This document shows, piece by piece, positions 7,788 to 16,337 of a stretch of DNA of 64,000 bases. The notes under the pieces are model-generated. The model saw only the letters and a program-made list of their open reading frames with translations. It was not told where the DNA came from and did no database searches. The stretch comes from Caldifarciminota bacterium (GTDB lineage Bacteria; Hydrothermota; Tepidihabitantia; SM23-42): assembly GCA_020349965.1 (NCBI GenBank), contig CP070705.1, positions 1,519,718 through 1,583,717 of the forward strand, written 5' to 3'. The position numbers were made by a program, and so were the translations under genes. How positions within the stretch are numbered: the stretch's first letter is position 1; every line of letters starts with the position of its first letter.

Positions 7788-10121
7788 ATGGACATCGTGG
7801 GCAAGATCATCAAGCGAAGAGTATTGATTCTCGATGGTGCTACAGGTACTAACCTACTCAAAAGGAGAAACGTGGCACCGGGCGAATCGCCGAGCGTGAT
7901 GAACATAAGGGACCCTGATTCGGTTTTCGCTCTGCACCAGTCTTATGTCGCTGCCGGCTCTGATATCATACTAACGAACACCTTGAGCGCTAACGGACGC
8001 AATTTCGCCAGCAAGACATTAGACAGTGTCATAAGGCATGGCGTACACCTGGCCAAGCGAGCAGCAAATAAAGTGCATGTCGTTGCGGATGTCGGCCCTC
8101 TGGGCGATTTGATCAAACCGTATGGACATAAAGATTTCGAGGACGTAGTGGCCGAATATAAGGCCATATACCGTGCCTTTACGCGAGCCGGGCTGCGTCG
8201 TTTTTTCATCGAAACATTCACCTCGATAATCGAGGCTAAAGCAGCGTATCTGGCGGCAAAGGATTATGCAGACAGCATTTATGTCTGTCTTTCCTTCCAG
8301 GACAACGGCCGGACGATCATGGGTGAAACGCCCGAAGCCGTAGTTTTGACCTTCGATGCGCTGGGCGCGGATGCGGTGGGTGTGAATTGCACGACGCCCG
8401 ATGTAGCGGTCGAAGTCTTAAGCAGAATGCGCGCCGTTTCCGGAATGCCGCTCATCGCTAAACCGAACGCGGGACGTGTCTCCATAGAAAATGGCATCGT
8501 AAAGAATTCGATGTCCGAGGCTGAACTCATCCCCTATTATGTTAAATTCGTCCGTGCAGGTGCCAACATGATCGGCGGCTGTTGCGGTACGACACCCGAA
8601 TTCATAAAAGCGATTGCCCGGAAGAAGTCGCGGCCCCGCTCTGTAAAATCACCGAAGAGATTTTTTCTCGTTACGCCAGGGAAGGTTACAGAAGTTGTGT
8701 GCAATAGGAGTTATGTTGTCGGCGAGCGGCTCAACCCGTCTGGGAGGAAGAAGTTGCGGGCGGCTTTGAAAGGCAGTGACTACAAAGTCTACGGCGACGA
8801 AGCAAAGGCACAAGAAAGAGCAGGTGCGGACGCGATCGATATTAATGCCTTTGTTGATGTACTGGAAGAAAGGGCAACGCTGACCAGTGCCGTGCATGCC
8901 GTAATGAAACACTCGAGCCTGCCGGTCTTCATTGACACGCAGGATTACTCGGCCGCCGAGTCGGTGCTGCGTTGCTACCCGGGAATTGGGGTCTATAACT
9001 CGATTCCGGCACGGCGCAGCAGTCTGAAAAAGTGGTTGCCTCTCGTTCAGCGGTGCGGGTTCAAAACTGTCATTTCGCTCGTCGGCAAACGGATACCGAA
9101 AAACAGCAAGGAGAGGATAGAGAATGCAAAACTCGCCTTGGCCGTCGCCAGAGAATTGGGTTTCCCGGTACGTGATCTGATCTTCGATCCATTGGTCTTT
9201 CCCGCAGCTACTGGAAACGGTCAGATCGAAGAAACACTGAAGGCGCTACGCGTTCTCCATCGGATGAGATTAAAGACAATCCTAGGCATCTCCAATGTAT
9301 CGTACGGACTTCCTGACCGTTCACTATTGAATGCTGCGCTGGCTGCGGCTGCCGCAAAAGGCAATGCTAACTTTCTCATCCTCAACCCCTTGGATGAGAA
9401 CGTTATGGGGGCGCTTAGTGCCTCTGGTGTGCTATTCGGGAGCAGCACCCTGCACGAATTTATCGAAAGGCGCCGTGCTGTGCAGCGCGCAAAGGAGGAT
9501 GAACACGACCTTGTAGGTGCGATCGTGAACGGTAATGTCGATGAGGGAGTGCGTCGGGCAAAGACAATGATCGATGGCGGCATGGACATTCAGGAATTGA
9601 CCGACGGACATCTGTCCAGAGCACTTGAAGAAGTCGGTAGATACTATGACCGAGGAGAATTCTTCATTCCGGATCTATTGAAGGCCGCCGAAGTTGCGCA
9701 GGCGGTCCTCGATCTGATGAAACGGTCGACACCGGCGCAGCCAAAGAAGGGGAAGATCGTAGTCGCTACGGTCAGGGGCGATATCCATGATATCGGGAAG
9801 AATCAGGCAGCGATGCTATTCGAATCGGCCGGGTATGAAGTGTTTGACCTTGGCAAAGACGTCGCAGCACAGACCATAGTGCAGGCCGCGCGTATGCATT
9901 CTCCCGATTTCGTCGGACTCAGTGCTCTCTTGACGACGACCATGCCGGAGATGGAGAAGGTCATCGCCGCATTGAGAAAAGCCGGGCTCGATGCGAAAGT
10001 CATCATTGGCGGACCCAACGTGAGCATCGATTACGCACGCAAGATCGGTGCGTTCGGTGCAGCCCGTAATGCATTCGAAGGTTTGAGACTCGTGAAGAAA
10101 CAGAATCGTGCTACGCAATAG
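7788..10121 (+). CDS. metH: Cobalamin-dependent methionine synthase, short form without reactivation domain
   Basis: Transfers the methyl group of methyltetrahydrofolate to homocysteine through cobalamin. The homocysteine domain (about 1-290) has zinc cysteines at Cys201 (GVNCTTP) and Cys265/Cys266 (GGCCGTTP). The pterin-binding domain follows (VVGERLNPSGRKK, about 300-570). The cobalamin cap and binding domains are C-terminal, with the axial-ligand motif GDIHDIGKN (His667). The protein ends at 777 residues, so the SAM-dependent reactivation domain of the E. coli type enzyme is missing, as in thermophile and anaerobe MetH. The 3' end overlaps the MTHFR-like gene by 14 bases. Confidence 0.93.
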   Translation: MDIVGKIIKRRVLILDGATGTNLLKRRNVAPGESPSVMNIRDPDSVFALHQSYVAAGSDIILTNTLSANGRNFASKTLDSVIRHGVHLAKRAANKVHVVADVGPLGDLIKPYGHKDFEDVVAEYKAIYRAFTRAGLRRFFIETFTSIIEAKAAYLAAKDYADSIYVCLSFQDNGRTIMGETPEAVVLTFDALGADAVGVNCTTPDVAVEVLSRMRAVSGMPLIAKPNAGRVSIENGIVKNSMSEAELIPYYVKFVRAGANMIGGCCGTTPEFIKAIARKKSRPRSVKSPKRFFLVTPGKVTEVVCNRSYVVGERLNPSGRKKLRAALKGSDYKVYGDEAKAQERAGADAIDINAFVDVLEERATLTSAVHAVMKHSSLPVFIDTQDYSAAESVLRCYPGIGVYNSIPARRSSLKKWLPLVQRCGFKTVISLVGKRIPKNSKERIENAKLALAVARELGFPVRDLIFDPLVFPAATGNGQIEETLKALRVLHRMRLKTILGISNVSYGLPDRSLLNAALAAAAAKGNANFLILNPLDENVMGALSASGVLFGSSTLHEFIERRRAVQRAKEDEHDLVGAIVNGNVDEGVRRAKTMIDGGMDIQELTDGHLSRALEEVGRYYDRGEFFIPDLLKAAEVAQAVLDLMKRSTPAQPKKGKIVVATVRGDIHDIGKNQAAMLFESAGYEVFDLGKDVAAQTIVQAARMHSPDFVGLSALLTTTMPEMEKVIAALRKAGLDAKVIIGGPNVSIDYARKIGAFGAARNAFEGLRLVKKQNRATQ

Positions 10122-10944
10122 GCTACACAAACAAAGAATAATATCGCTCGAGATACTCTTGCCCGTTTCGACGGTCGAAGGGGATTTGTTGGAGGCGATC
10201 GAGCCGGTCGTGCCCTTTATTGATGCTGTCAACATTCCTTCGAACCCGTTGGGGAAATTGCGGCCGGATCCACTATCCTTCGCACACATACTCAGGGAAA
10301 GACTCGATGTAGAGACCATACCTCATTTTGTGGCACGGCACCTAACACTTCTTGGATACGAGAGCAGGCTCCTCGGTGCAAAGGCGCTGGGCATCGAAAA
10401 CATCCTGTGCGTTACCGGCGACACACCCGTGGAAGGCCGTAGTGCATTCGAACTGGATTCTTCTCAGCTGCTCATGATCGCACGGAGTCTCAAGCAGGGA
10501 TTGACTTCTGCCCGCAAGAGTATCGAGTCTGTTGATTTTTGTCTGTGTACAAGCTTCAATCCCAACGTTCCCAATATCCAGGGCGAATTCGTAAAAGCGG
10601 CTTCAAAATACCGCTGTGGAGCAGAGGTATTCTTCACGCAACCTGTTTTCTCGCCTGCACGCGCAATACCTGTTTTCAAGGAATTCCGCGCGCGGTATAA
10701 GGAAGCGAAGATCATCGCCGGCTTGTCGTTTCTCTACACTCAGAAACGTGCATTTTCGCTCATGAAATTCATGGGTATTCCTTACGAGCACATCTCGCGG
10801 ATCGAAGCCGAGGATGAAGGGAGTATGTTGTTGTCGATCGCACAGGAGATCCTCCCCTATATCGATGGGTTTTATGTTATCACGATCGGAAGGTATGGCG
10901 GAGCGTTGGGCTTCCTAAAGGAACTCAGAACACTCTGTCGTTGA
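10108..10944 (+). CDS. Methylenetetrahydrofolate reductase-like protein
   Basis: Protein of 278 residues, MTHFR TIM-barrel family. Features seen: LEILLPVSTVEGDLLEAI at the N-terminus, PHFVARHLTLLG, ENILCVTGDTPVEG (the family's LRGD-like loop) and the central FTQPVF motif. Expected to reduce methylene-THF to methyl-THF, the substrate of MetH encoded just upstream with an overlap. GTG start within the end of metH. Sequence is divergent from MetF, so a partner subunit or a related MTHFR-family activity cannot be excluded. Confidence 0.82.
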   Translation: MLRNRLHKQRIISLEILLPVSTVEGDLLEAIEPVVPFIDAVNIPSNPLGKLRPDPLSFAHILRERLDVETIPHFVARHLTLLGYESRLLGAKALGIENILCVTGDTPVEGRSAFELDSSQLLMIARSLKQGLTSARKSIESVDFCLCTSFNPNVPNIQGEFVKAASKYRCGAEVFFTQPVFSPARAIPVFKEFRARYKEAKIIAGLSFLYTQKRAFSLMKFMGIPYEHISRIEAEDEGSMLLSIAQEILPYIDGFYVITIGRYGGALGFLKELRTLCR

Positions 10945-10978
10945 GCTGAGTTGATTCTCTCCGAACCGCATTTCCTTG

Positions 10979-11104
10979 CTATGCAACAGATTTCTCATGT
11001 TCCACTGGAACTCCGGGTAACAGATTTTTTGTGACTGAATAATAGATCGCAACGAAAATCGTGAGAGCGATGAACGTGCTGATTGCGTTGACAGATGGTC
11101 TATC
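10979..11104 (-). pseudogene. 3' remnant of a PotC-like ABC transporter permease (putative)
   Basis: On the minus strand an open frame of 41 codons reads DRPSVNAISTFIALTIFVAI then YYSV...EHEKSVA and stops at 10981-10979. It has no start codon; a stop lies immediately upstream. The SVNAIST motif followed by one transmembrane helix and a short charged tail matches the C-terminal end of PotC-type permeases (consensus PEVNALST plus helix). Its 5' part is replaced by the 3' end of the beta-helix gene at 11100. I read it as debris of a gene cut by rearrangement; chance similarity is possible because it is short. Confidence 0.42.
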
Positions 11105-12347
11105 TTATTATGATCATTTTTTGGACGACTCTATTGTCTATCTCCAAGAAATAAACACCTGGCTGGATTGCACCGGGTTCAACGACTCGCCCTGTGATGT
11201 CAAAGACTCTGCACTCATTACCCGTGGGTAGTTGCAGAGGCCCACGGAAGATGGTCGCAGTAACGTTTTCATGAGTATCCACGGGTTTCACAGATGGGTG
11301 CTGCTCTATGCCGGGTCCTACGAGCCATGGTTCAAAATCAACATAGTCACTGACCGTATCACCTAGGCCAAATGGATTGGTTATGGGATGATACGGGCCG
11401 CCGTCATCACCCCACCAGTTATTTTCGGCATCGACGGTCACCCCGGAGTTCATGCAATTGACTCCATAGCCGCCATTGTCGCAAATATTACAGCGATTGA
11501 TTGTGGCATTGGCCTGGCCTGTTATGTGCAAACCATTTCCTTCATTACTCAATATGACACAACTGTCAATCGTAGGAAACGCACCATCCAAACAGGCAAT
11601 ACCACCGCCGTTTGCAGATACGTTATATGCGATATAATTGCTGACGAGTGTAGGTGTACAAGACGAGTGGATGAGGCCAATGCCGCCACCCGATTGATTA
11701 GCCGTGTTATAGGTGATTATATTGTCACGGATGACCGGCTCTATTCCATCACACCGTATCCCGCCGCCAGTCCCGAGGGCGCTGTTACCGGTTATGATGT
11801 TTCCAGTGATCGTGGGGTAATTGTAACACCGGATACCACCACCGCTGTTGTTCGTCGCATTGTTGGAAATCACGTTTGCGGTAATGATCGGGTTTGACAG
11901 ATTCAGGGCGGCAATTCCTCCACCGCCATTTGGTGCTAAGTTTTCAGTGATTGTATTGTTAGTAATCGTAGGCGAAGATGAATTGTCGCAAAGGATACCT
12001 CCGCCAAAGCCTGCGTATCCGTGGCGAATGGTGAATCCATCTATTACTGTCGCCATATCAGCGCCGGTAGAGATCTCGATCACTCGGCTGATACTATCGC
12101 CATCGACTATTGTTGTCTCCGGACCATATTCACTGATTAGTTTAACGCTAGATGTATTCGGCCAGATGATGTTCTCATAGTAGGTTCCAGGTCCAACCAA
12201 CACGGTATCATTAAAGGCACAAGAATCCAAACCTGCCTGTATCGTATTGAGGGTGGAATCGGGGTGGACGTACCAGGTGACCGCTTGCATTGAGCTACAT
12301 AGTGAAAAAACCGCGACTACTATCGCCATACAACATCTGCGTTTCAT
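11100..12347 (-). CDS. Secreted right-handed parallel beta-helix protein with T9SS-type sorting tail
   Basis: Protein of 415 residues: signal peptide (to about residue 22), a DUF1565-like opening (TWYVHPDSTLNTIQAGLDSC...VLVGPGTYYENI), then about ten parallel beta-helix rungs of the type PTITNNTITEN..GGGI. A ENNWWGDDGGPYHP capping block follows, and a short C-terminal domain with VFDITGRVVEPG, GVYFLEIDN and final KMIIIR resembles type A sorting domains. The start ATG at 12347 has AGAGGAGG upstream and a near-perfect promoter 74 bases further. Paralogous to the adjacent gene. Ligand or substrate unknown; the fold is common in polysaccharide-binding surface proteins. Confidence 0.83.
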   Translation of the reverse strand: MKRRCCMAIVVAVFSLCSSMQAVTWYVHPDSTLNTIQAGLDSCAFNDTVLVGPGTYYENIIWPNTSSVKLISEYGPETTIVDGDSISRVIEISTGADMATVIDGFTIRHGYAGFGGGILCDNSSSPTITNNTITENLAPNGGGGIAALNLSNPIITANVISNNATNNSGGGIRCYNYPTITGNIITGNSALGTGGGIRCDGIEPVIRDNIITYNTANQSGGGIGLIHSSCTPTLVSNYIAYNVSANGGGIACLDGAFPTIDSCVILSNEGNGLHITGQANATINRCNICDNGGYGVNCMNSGVTVDAENNWWGDDGGPYHPITNPFGLGDTVSDYVDFEPWLVGPGIEQHPSVKPVDTHENVTATIFRGPLQLPTGNECRVFDITGRVVEPGAIQPGVYFLEIDNRVVQKMIIIR

Positions 12348-12692
12348 GCCAGCCTCCTCTCTGTTATACTTAATTACGAATCCAAGCGAAATTACTGAAT
12401 GATTTTTGGAATACTACTGTATTATACTACTGTAGACAAAGATTGTCAAGTAATCATTTTGGCAGGTGCGCCCGCTGTCTGTTTTCTGCATGAAACAAAG
12501 GCGAGGGTCCAGGCACAAGCCAGAGGTCTCGAATGGATTAGGAGGGAAAATGAAGGGGAGTGAAAATTCAAGTCACTCCTCTCAAGTCTATGGCTGAGAT
12601 ATCTTATTTCAGCTTTCCTCCTTCTCTGTGACGCTATCTACTTGTCTTTACCAAACGTAAAGTAACGACCTCTCGTTCTTCTCGAAAATAGC
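12348..12692. other. Intergenic region between the two beta-helix genes
   Basis: 345 bases without a gene. It holds the leader and promoter of the 12347 gene (to 12449) and a hairpin at 12556-12582: arms GGGGAGTGA and TCACTCCTC pair with one G-U, around a loop of about 9 bases. The hairpin lies about 110 bases downstream of the 12693 stop on the minus strand and might end that transcript, but it has no U-run, so this is weak. Confidence 0.5.
12421..12449 (-). promoter_or_regulatory. Promoter of the 11100-12347 beta-helix gene
   Basis: Minus strand TTGACA (12449-12444), 17-base spacer, TATAAT (12426-12421): both boxes match the sigma-70 consensus exactly. Predicted leader about 65 bases, with a strong ribosome binding site. 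Confidence 0.72.
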
Positions 12693-14231
12693 CTATCGTA
12701 TCAGCAGTATTTTCTCTGTGGTAATGTAATCCCCAGCTTGAAAATGCAGGAAATAGACTCCACTGCTTAGTTGACGATTATGTTGATCTCTTCCATCCCA
12801 TCTTACTGATGACCAATATCCGGTAACCGATTGCTGTTTTAGTAACGTTTTGACCTTGCGACCCGTAATGTCGTAGACGTTAAGAACAATGTCGCCGCAG
12901 TCTTCCGTCATCTGGTATCTTATATCGGTGAAGTGGCGGAAGGGATTAGGAATTATCTGCAGCGCGATGATCATATTTGCTGAAGGTCCCTTCTCTTCGA
13001 TACCAGGTTCAGTGAGCCACGGTGTGAAGTCTACAAAGTTGCTTACCTGATCACCCAATCCACCCGGGTTAGAATCAGGATGATAAGGGCCAGTTGCATC
13101 ACCCCACCAGTTGTTCTCGGCGTCGACTATTATCAATGGATATAGATTCCGCACTCCGTGACCAGTATTGCTCACTATGTTGTTATAATGTAGCACAGGT
13201 CCGGAAATCTGCCCGATATACACGCCGTCGCCGATATTTCTCGATATAGAACACTCATTTATAGATGGGTCAGAGTTATTCCAACACCTGATGCCGGCAC
13301 CATATGCAGCCGTGTTACTATCGATGGCATTGCCGGTAATAATTGGTGAAGCATCATTCTCACAGTCGATACCTCCACCAAACAGTGCATAATTGCCGGT
13401 GATTATGTTGTTAATGATAGTGGGTGAAGGGTTCCCATAACAGTCGATGCCCCCAGCATAGATAGATGTGTTGTCTGTGATGGTGTTATCGGTGATGAGC
13501 GGTGAAGACCAGTTCGATACAATACCTCCGCCCCAGCGCGAATTGTTGTTCGATATGGTATTATTGCTGATGGTCGCTGAAGAGGTATCGCCACAATTGA
13601 TTCCTCCGCCATCGTAACCTGTATTTTCCGTAATGATATTATCTGAGATGATTGGTGAGCAGTTGTCATGGACAACGATGCCGCCGGCAGAACTGTCTGA
13701 TATGTTTCCGGAAATAGTATTACCGATTATGATCGCCGCACAATCTATAAACAAGTCAATACCGCCTCCATAGACGGCGGCGTTCTCAGTGATGATATTA
13801 CCGGTGATAGTGGGTGATGAATTAGTGTAGCAGCTGATACCTCCGCCGGCACTTCCGTATGGAGGTATAACCAGTCCCGTGCCATTGGTGATGGTAAAAC
13901 CGTGCAATACGGAATTCGTGTCCTCACCGCTAATGAAAATAACGACGCAGCCAGTATCCGGATGTGCAGGAGTACTCCCGTCGATTATCGTTGAGCCGGG
14001 TCCGAGTTCGCTGGTTACGGTGATAGCTTTGCCCCCGAAGTTGATGTTCTCAAAGTACGTTCCAGGTGCCACAAGTACTATGTCGCCAGTTGAACAGGAA
14101 TCGATACCGGCCTGTATGGAATTCATAGTAGAGTCCGGGTGTACATACCATATTGTGCGGTAGGCAAAGCTATTACTGACTGACAGCAACATACCGACAA
14201 TGGAGATCCACATTATACAATGTCTACCCAT
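12693..14231 (-). CDS. Secreted right-handed parallel beta-helix protein with full T9SS-type sorting domain
   Basis: Protein of 512 residues from ATG 14231; the longer frame begins at GTG 14243, which overlaps the GGAGG site and is unlikely. Signal peptide, DUF1565-like start (IWYVHPDSTMNSIQAGIDSC), then about a dozen rungs (SPTITGNIITEN..GGGI and variants), a ENNWWGDATGPYHP cap and a C-terminal type A sorting domain: IPNPFRHFTDIRYQ, LNVYDITGRKVKTL, RQLSSGVYFLHF, final EKILLIR. Paralogue of the 11100 gene with extra rungs and a complete sorting domain. Predicted to be exported through a T9SS-like route and anchored at the cell surface. Confidence 0.85.
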   Translation of the reverse strand: MGRHCIMWISIVGMLLSVSNSFAYRTIWYVHPDSTMNSIQAGIDSCSTGDIVLVAPGTYFENINFGGKAITVTSELGPGSTIIDGSTPAHPDTGCVVIFISGEDTNSVLHGFTITNGTGLVIPPYGSAGGGISCYTNSSPTITGNIITENAAVYGGGIDLFIDCAAIIIGNTISGNISDSSAGGIVVHDNCSPIISDNIITENTGYDGGGINCGDTSSATISNNTISNNNSRWGGGIVSNWSSPLITDNTITDNTSIYAGGIDCYGNPSPTIINNIITGNYALFGGGIDCENDASPIITGNAIDSNTAAYGAGIRCWNNSDPSINECSISRNIGDGVYIGQISGPVLHYNNIVSNTGHGVRNLYPLIIVDAENNWWGDATGPYHPDSNPGGLGDQVSNFVDFTPWLTEPGIEEKGPSANMIIALQIIPNPFRHFTDIRYQMTEDCGDIVLNVYDITGRKVKTLLKQQSVTGYWSSVRWDGRDQHNRQLSSGVYFLHFQAGDYITTEKILLIR

Positions 14232-14297
14232 ATACGCCTCCACTTGTACTTCTATACCTTGTGAACTTACAGAAAAATTCTCCTATACTATTACCAA

Positions 14298-14325
14298 ATG
14301 ATAAAGGAAAAGCATACTGCGTCAA
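14298..14325 (-). promoter_or_regulatory. Promoter of the 12693-14231 beta-helix gene
   Basis: Minus strand TTGACG (14325-14320), 16-base spacer, TATCAT (14303-14298). Leader about 60 bases with GGAGG before ATG 14231. Confidence 0.5.
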
Positions 14326-14432
14326 GAATCGATTTGAGACCTAAGTCTGCGTCACAGCAAATGTTTGGTGCACACGAAGTGCGGTAGGCGCTGTGGAAGA
14401 TGCTCCTTACTATGTCCGCAACAAATCATTCA

Positions 14433-14460
14433 TTGATTTCCCTTCGGATATTGTTATTAT
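14433..14460 (+). promoter_or_regulatory. Promoter of mnmG, leaderless type
   Basis: TTGATT (14433-14438), 16-base spacer, TATTAT (14455-14460), then 8 bases to ATG 14469. It also argues against the upstream in-frame starts from 14400, which would lie before the transcript. Confidence 0.58.
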
Positions 14461-14468
14461 ATGGGGTC

Positions 14469-16337
14469 ATGAGCAATCAGTATGACGTTATCGTAATCGG
14501 TGGAGGACATGCTGGTATCGAAGCTGCGGTCGTTTGCGCGCGCATGAACCATAGTGTGCTGCTCATCACGCTCGACCCCGACAAGATAGGTCGGATGTCC
14601 TGCAATCCTTCTATCGGCGGTCTGGCAAAGGGACACCTGGTCAAAGAGATTGATGCTCTCGGCGGTGAGATCGGCGTGCTTGCGGACAGAACCGCGATCC
14701 AATACCGCCTGTTGAACCGTTCGAAGGGTCCGGCAGTATGGTCGCCGCGAACGCAGAACGATCGTTCCCTGTACAAGAAAGCCGCCCGGTCGATCGTCGA
14801 AAAGACAAAGAATATCGACATCAAGGAAGGAGAGGCAACCGAATTGATCGTGGATAGAGGTCGAATCTGTGGAGTCAGAACGAAATCTGGTGACGAATGC
14901 AAAACCGATGCCGTGATTGTGACCACCGGGACCTTTCTCAACGGTTTGATGCACATCGGAATGGAAAGCTTTGATGGCGGACGTTATGAAGAACCTGCGG
15001 CATCCCATCTGAGTGGATCGTTGAAGGGGCTCGGCTTGAGCCTTGGCCGCCTGAAGACCGGTACTTCGCCGCGTATCAAGAAAGAGAGCGTCGATCTGAC
15101 GAATCTCCGGAAACAACCCGGCGATGAATCTCCTGCGCCATTTTCTTTCCGGACAAAGGATGTATCGCGACAACAGATACCGTGCTACATCACGCATACC
15201 AATGAAAGGACCCATCGCATTATCTGCAGCAGCCTTGATCGATCCCCACTGTATTCAGGGAAGATAAAGGGAATTGGTCCCCGTTATTGCCCGTCGATCG
15301 AAACCAAAGTCGAGCGTTTCTCAGACCGCGATTCGCACCTTGTCTTTGTTGAACCCGAGGGCATTGAAGCTAATGAATATTACCTGAACGGACTTTCCAC
15401 GTCGCTCCCTTATGACGTTCAGGTAGAAATACTACACTCGATCGATGGGTTGCAGAATGCAGAGATCACCAAACCGGGCTATGCTGTCGAATATGACTTC
15501 GTTTATCCGGTTCAATTGTATCCCACGCTCGAGTCGAAGAGCGTGACGTACTTGTACTTTGCCGGTCAGATAAATGGTACATCGGGCTACGAAGAAGCTG
15601 CAGCCCAGGGTTTTATGGCAGGCGTCAATGCGGCGCTGAAGATACGCGATGATAAGCCGTTCGTGATTAAGCGTTACGAAGCGTATATTGGCGTGCTCGT
15701 CGATGATTTGGTAACCAAGAATGCGACAGAGCCGTACCGTATGTTCACATCGCTCGCCGAACATCGGTTGATCTTAAGGATCGACAATGTTGCCGATCGG
15801 CTCATGCACTATGGCGTGAGATATGGACTTGTCAAGCAGTCCGAGTACCAGGTCTTCGTTGACCAGAGGATGAGAATAGACCGCGAAATCGAGCGCCTGA
15901 GAACTACGGTGGTCAAACCTTCTGCTGCCAATCCAATTCTGCTAAAGAAGAACGAGACCGGGATCCCTGAGGAGCGTGGGGGACAGACACTCTTACAGAT
16001 CTTAAAGCGTCCGCATTTGCATTATAAAGACGTGGAAAGGATGGATGATTTCGAGTTCGCTCCTGATATCGGCCAGAGAGTTGAGATAGAAGTGAAATAC
16101 GAGGGCTATATCAAGAGGGAGGATGAAGCAATAGCCAGATTGCGCGAACTGGAGCGGGAAAAGATACCCCGTGACCTGGACTACAACAGTATCCACGGGT
16201 TGTCCAACGAGGCGCGCACGAAATTATCTGCGGTCAGGCCCTCGGATCTTGACCAGGCGTCACGGATCCAGGGTGTCAGCCCGACAGACATACTGCTTAT
16301 GTTGCTCTATTTGAAGAAGACAATGGTAACGAGATGA
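14469..16337 (+). CDS. mnmG: tRNA uridine-5-carboxymethylaminomethyl modification enzyme
   Basis: MnmG/GidA, FAD- and NADH-dependent, acts with MnmE to install the cmnm5 group at the wobble uridine of certain tRNAs. Length 622 residues from ATG 14469, usual for the family. Dinucleotide motif VIVIGGGHAGIEAA at the N-terminus, SCNPSIGGLAKGHLVKEIDALGG, FLNGLMHIG, LGLSLGRLKTGTSPR, and the C-terminal helical domain ending in PTDILLMLLYLK. In-frame codons upstream to 14400 are not part of the protein by family alignment and promoter position. Overlaps the M50 gene by 4 bases. Confidence 0.95.
   Translation: MSNQYDVIVIGGGHAGIEAAVVCARMNHSVLLITLDPDKIGRMSCNPSIGGLAKGHLVKEIDALGGEIGVLADRTAIQYRLLNRSKGPAVWSPRTQNDRSLYKKAARSIVEKTKNIDIKEGEATELIVDRGRICGVRTKSGDECKTDAVIVTTGTFLNGLMHIGMESFDGGRYEEPAASHLSGSLKGLGLSLGRLKTGTSPRIKKESVDLTNLRKQPGDESPAPFSFRTKDVSRQQIPCYITHTNERTHRIICSSLDRSPLYSGKIKGIGPRYCPSIETKVERFSDRDSHLVFVEPEGIEANEYYLNGLSTSLPYDVQVEILHSIDGLQNAEITKPGYAVEYDFVYPVQLYPTLESKSVTYLYFAGQINGTSGYEEAAAQGFMAGVNAALKIRDDKPFVIKRYEAYIGVLVDDLVTKNATEPYRMFTSLAEHRLILRIDNVADRLMHYGVRYGLVKQSEYQVFVDQRMRIDREIERLRTTVVKPSAANPILLKKNETGIPEERGGQTLLQILKRPHLHYKDVERMDDFEFAPDIGQRVEIEVKYEGYIKREDEAIARLRELEREKIPRDLDYNSIHGLSNEARTKLSAVRPSDLDQASRIQGVSPTDILLMLLYLKKTMVTR

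Noticed and set aside
10999-11030. Terminator hairpin GTTCC-ACT-GGAAC followed by T6 after the MTHFR-like gene
   Set aside because: The stem is only 5 base pairs and the T-run is 17 bases away; the same bases are better explained as part of the permease remnant.
14400-14468. Longer N-terminus for MnmG
   Set aside because: The extra 23 residues overlap a good promoter and precede the conserved family start MSNQYDVIVIGGGHAG.
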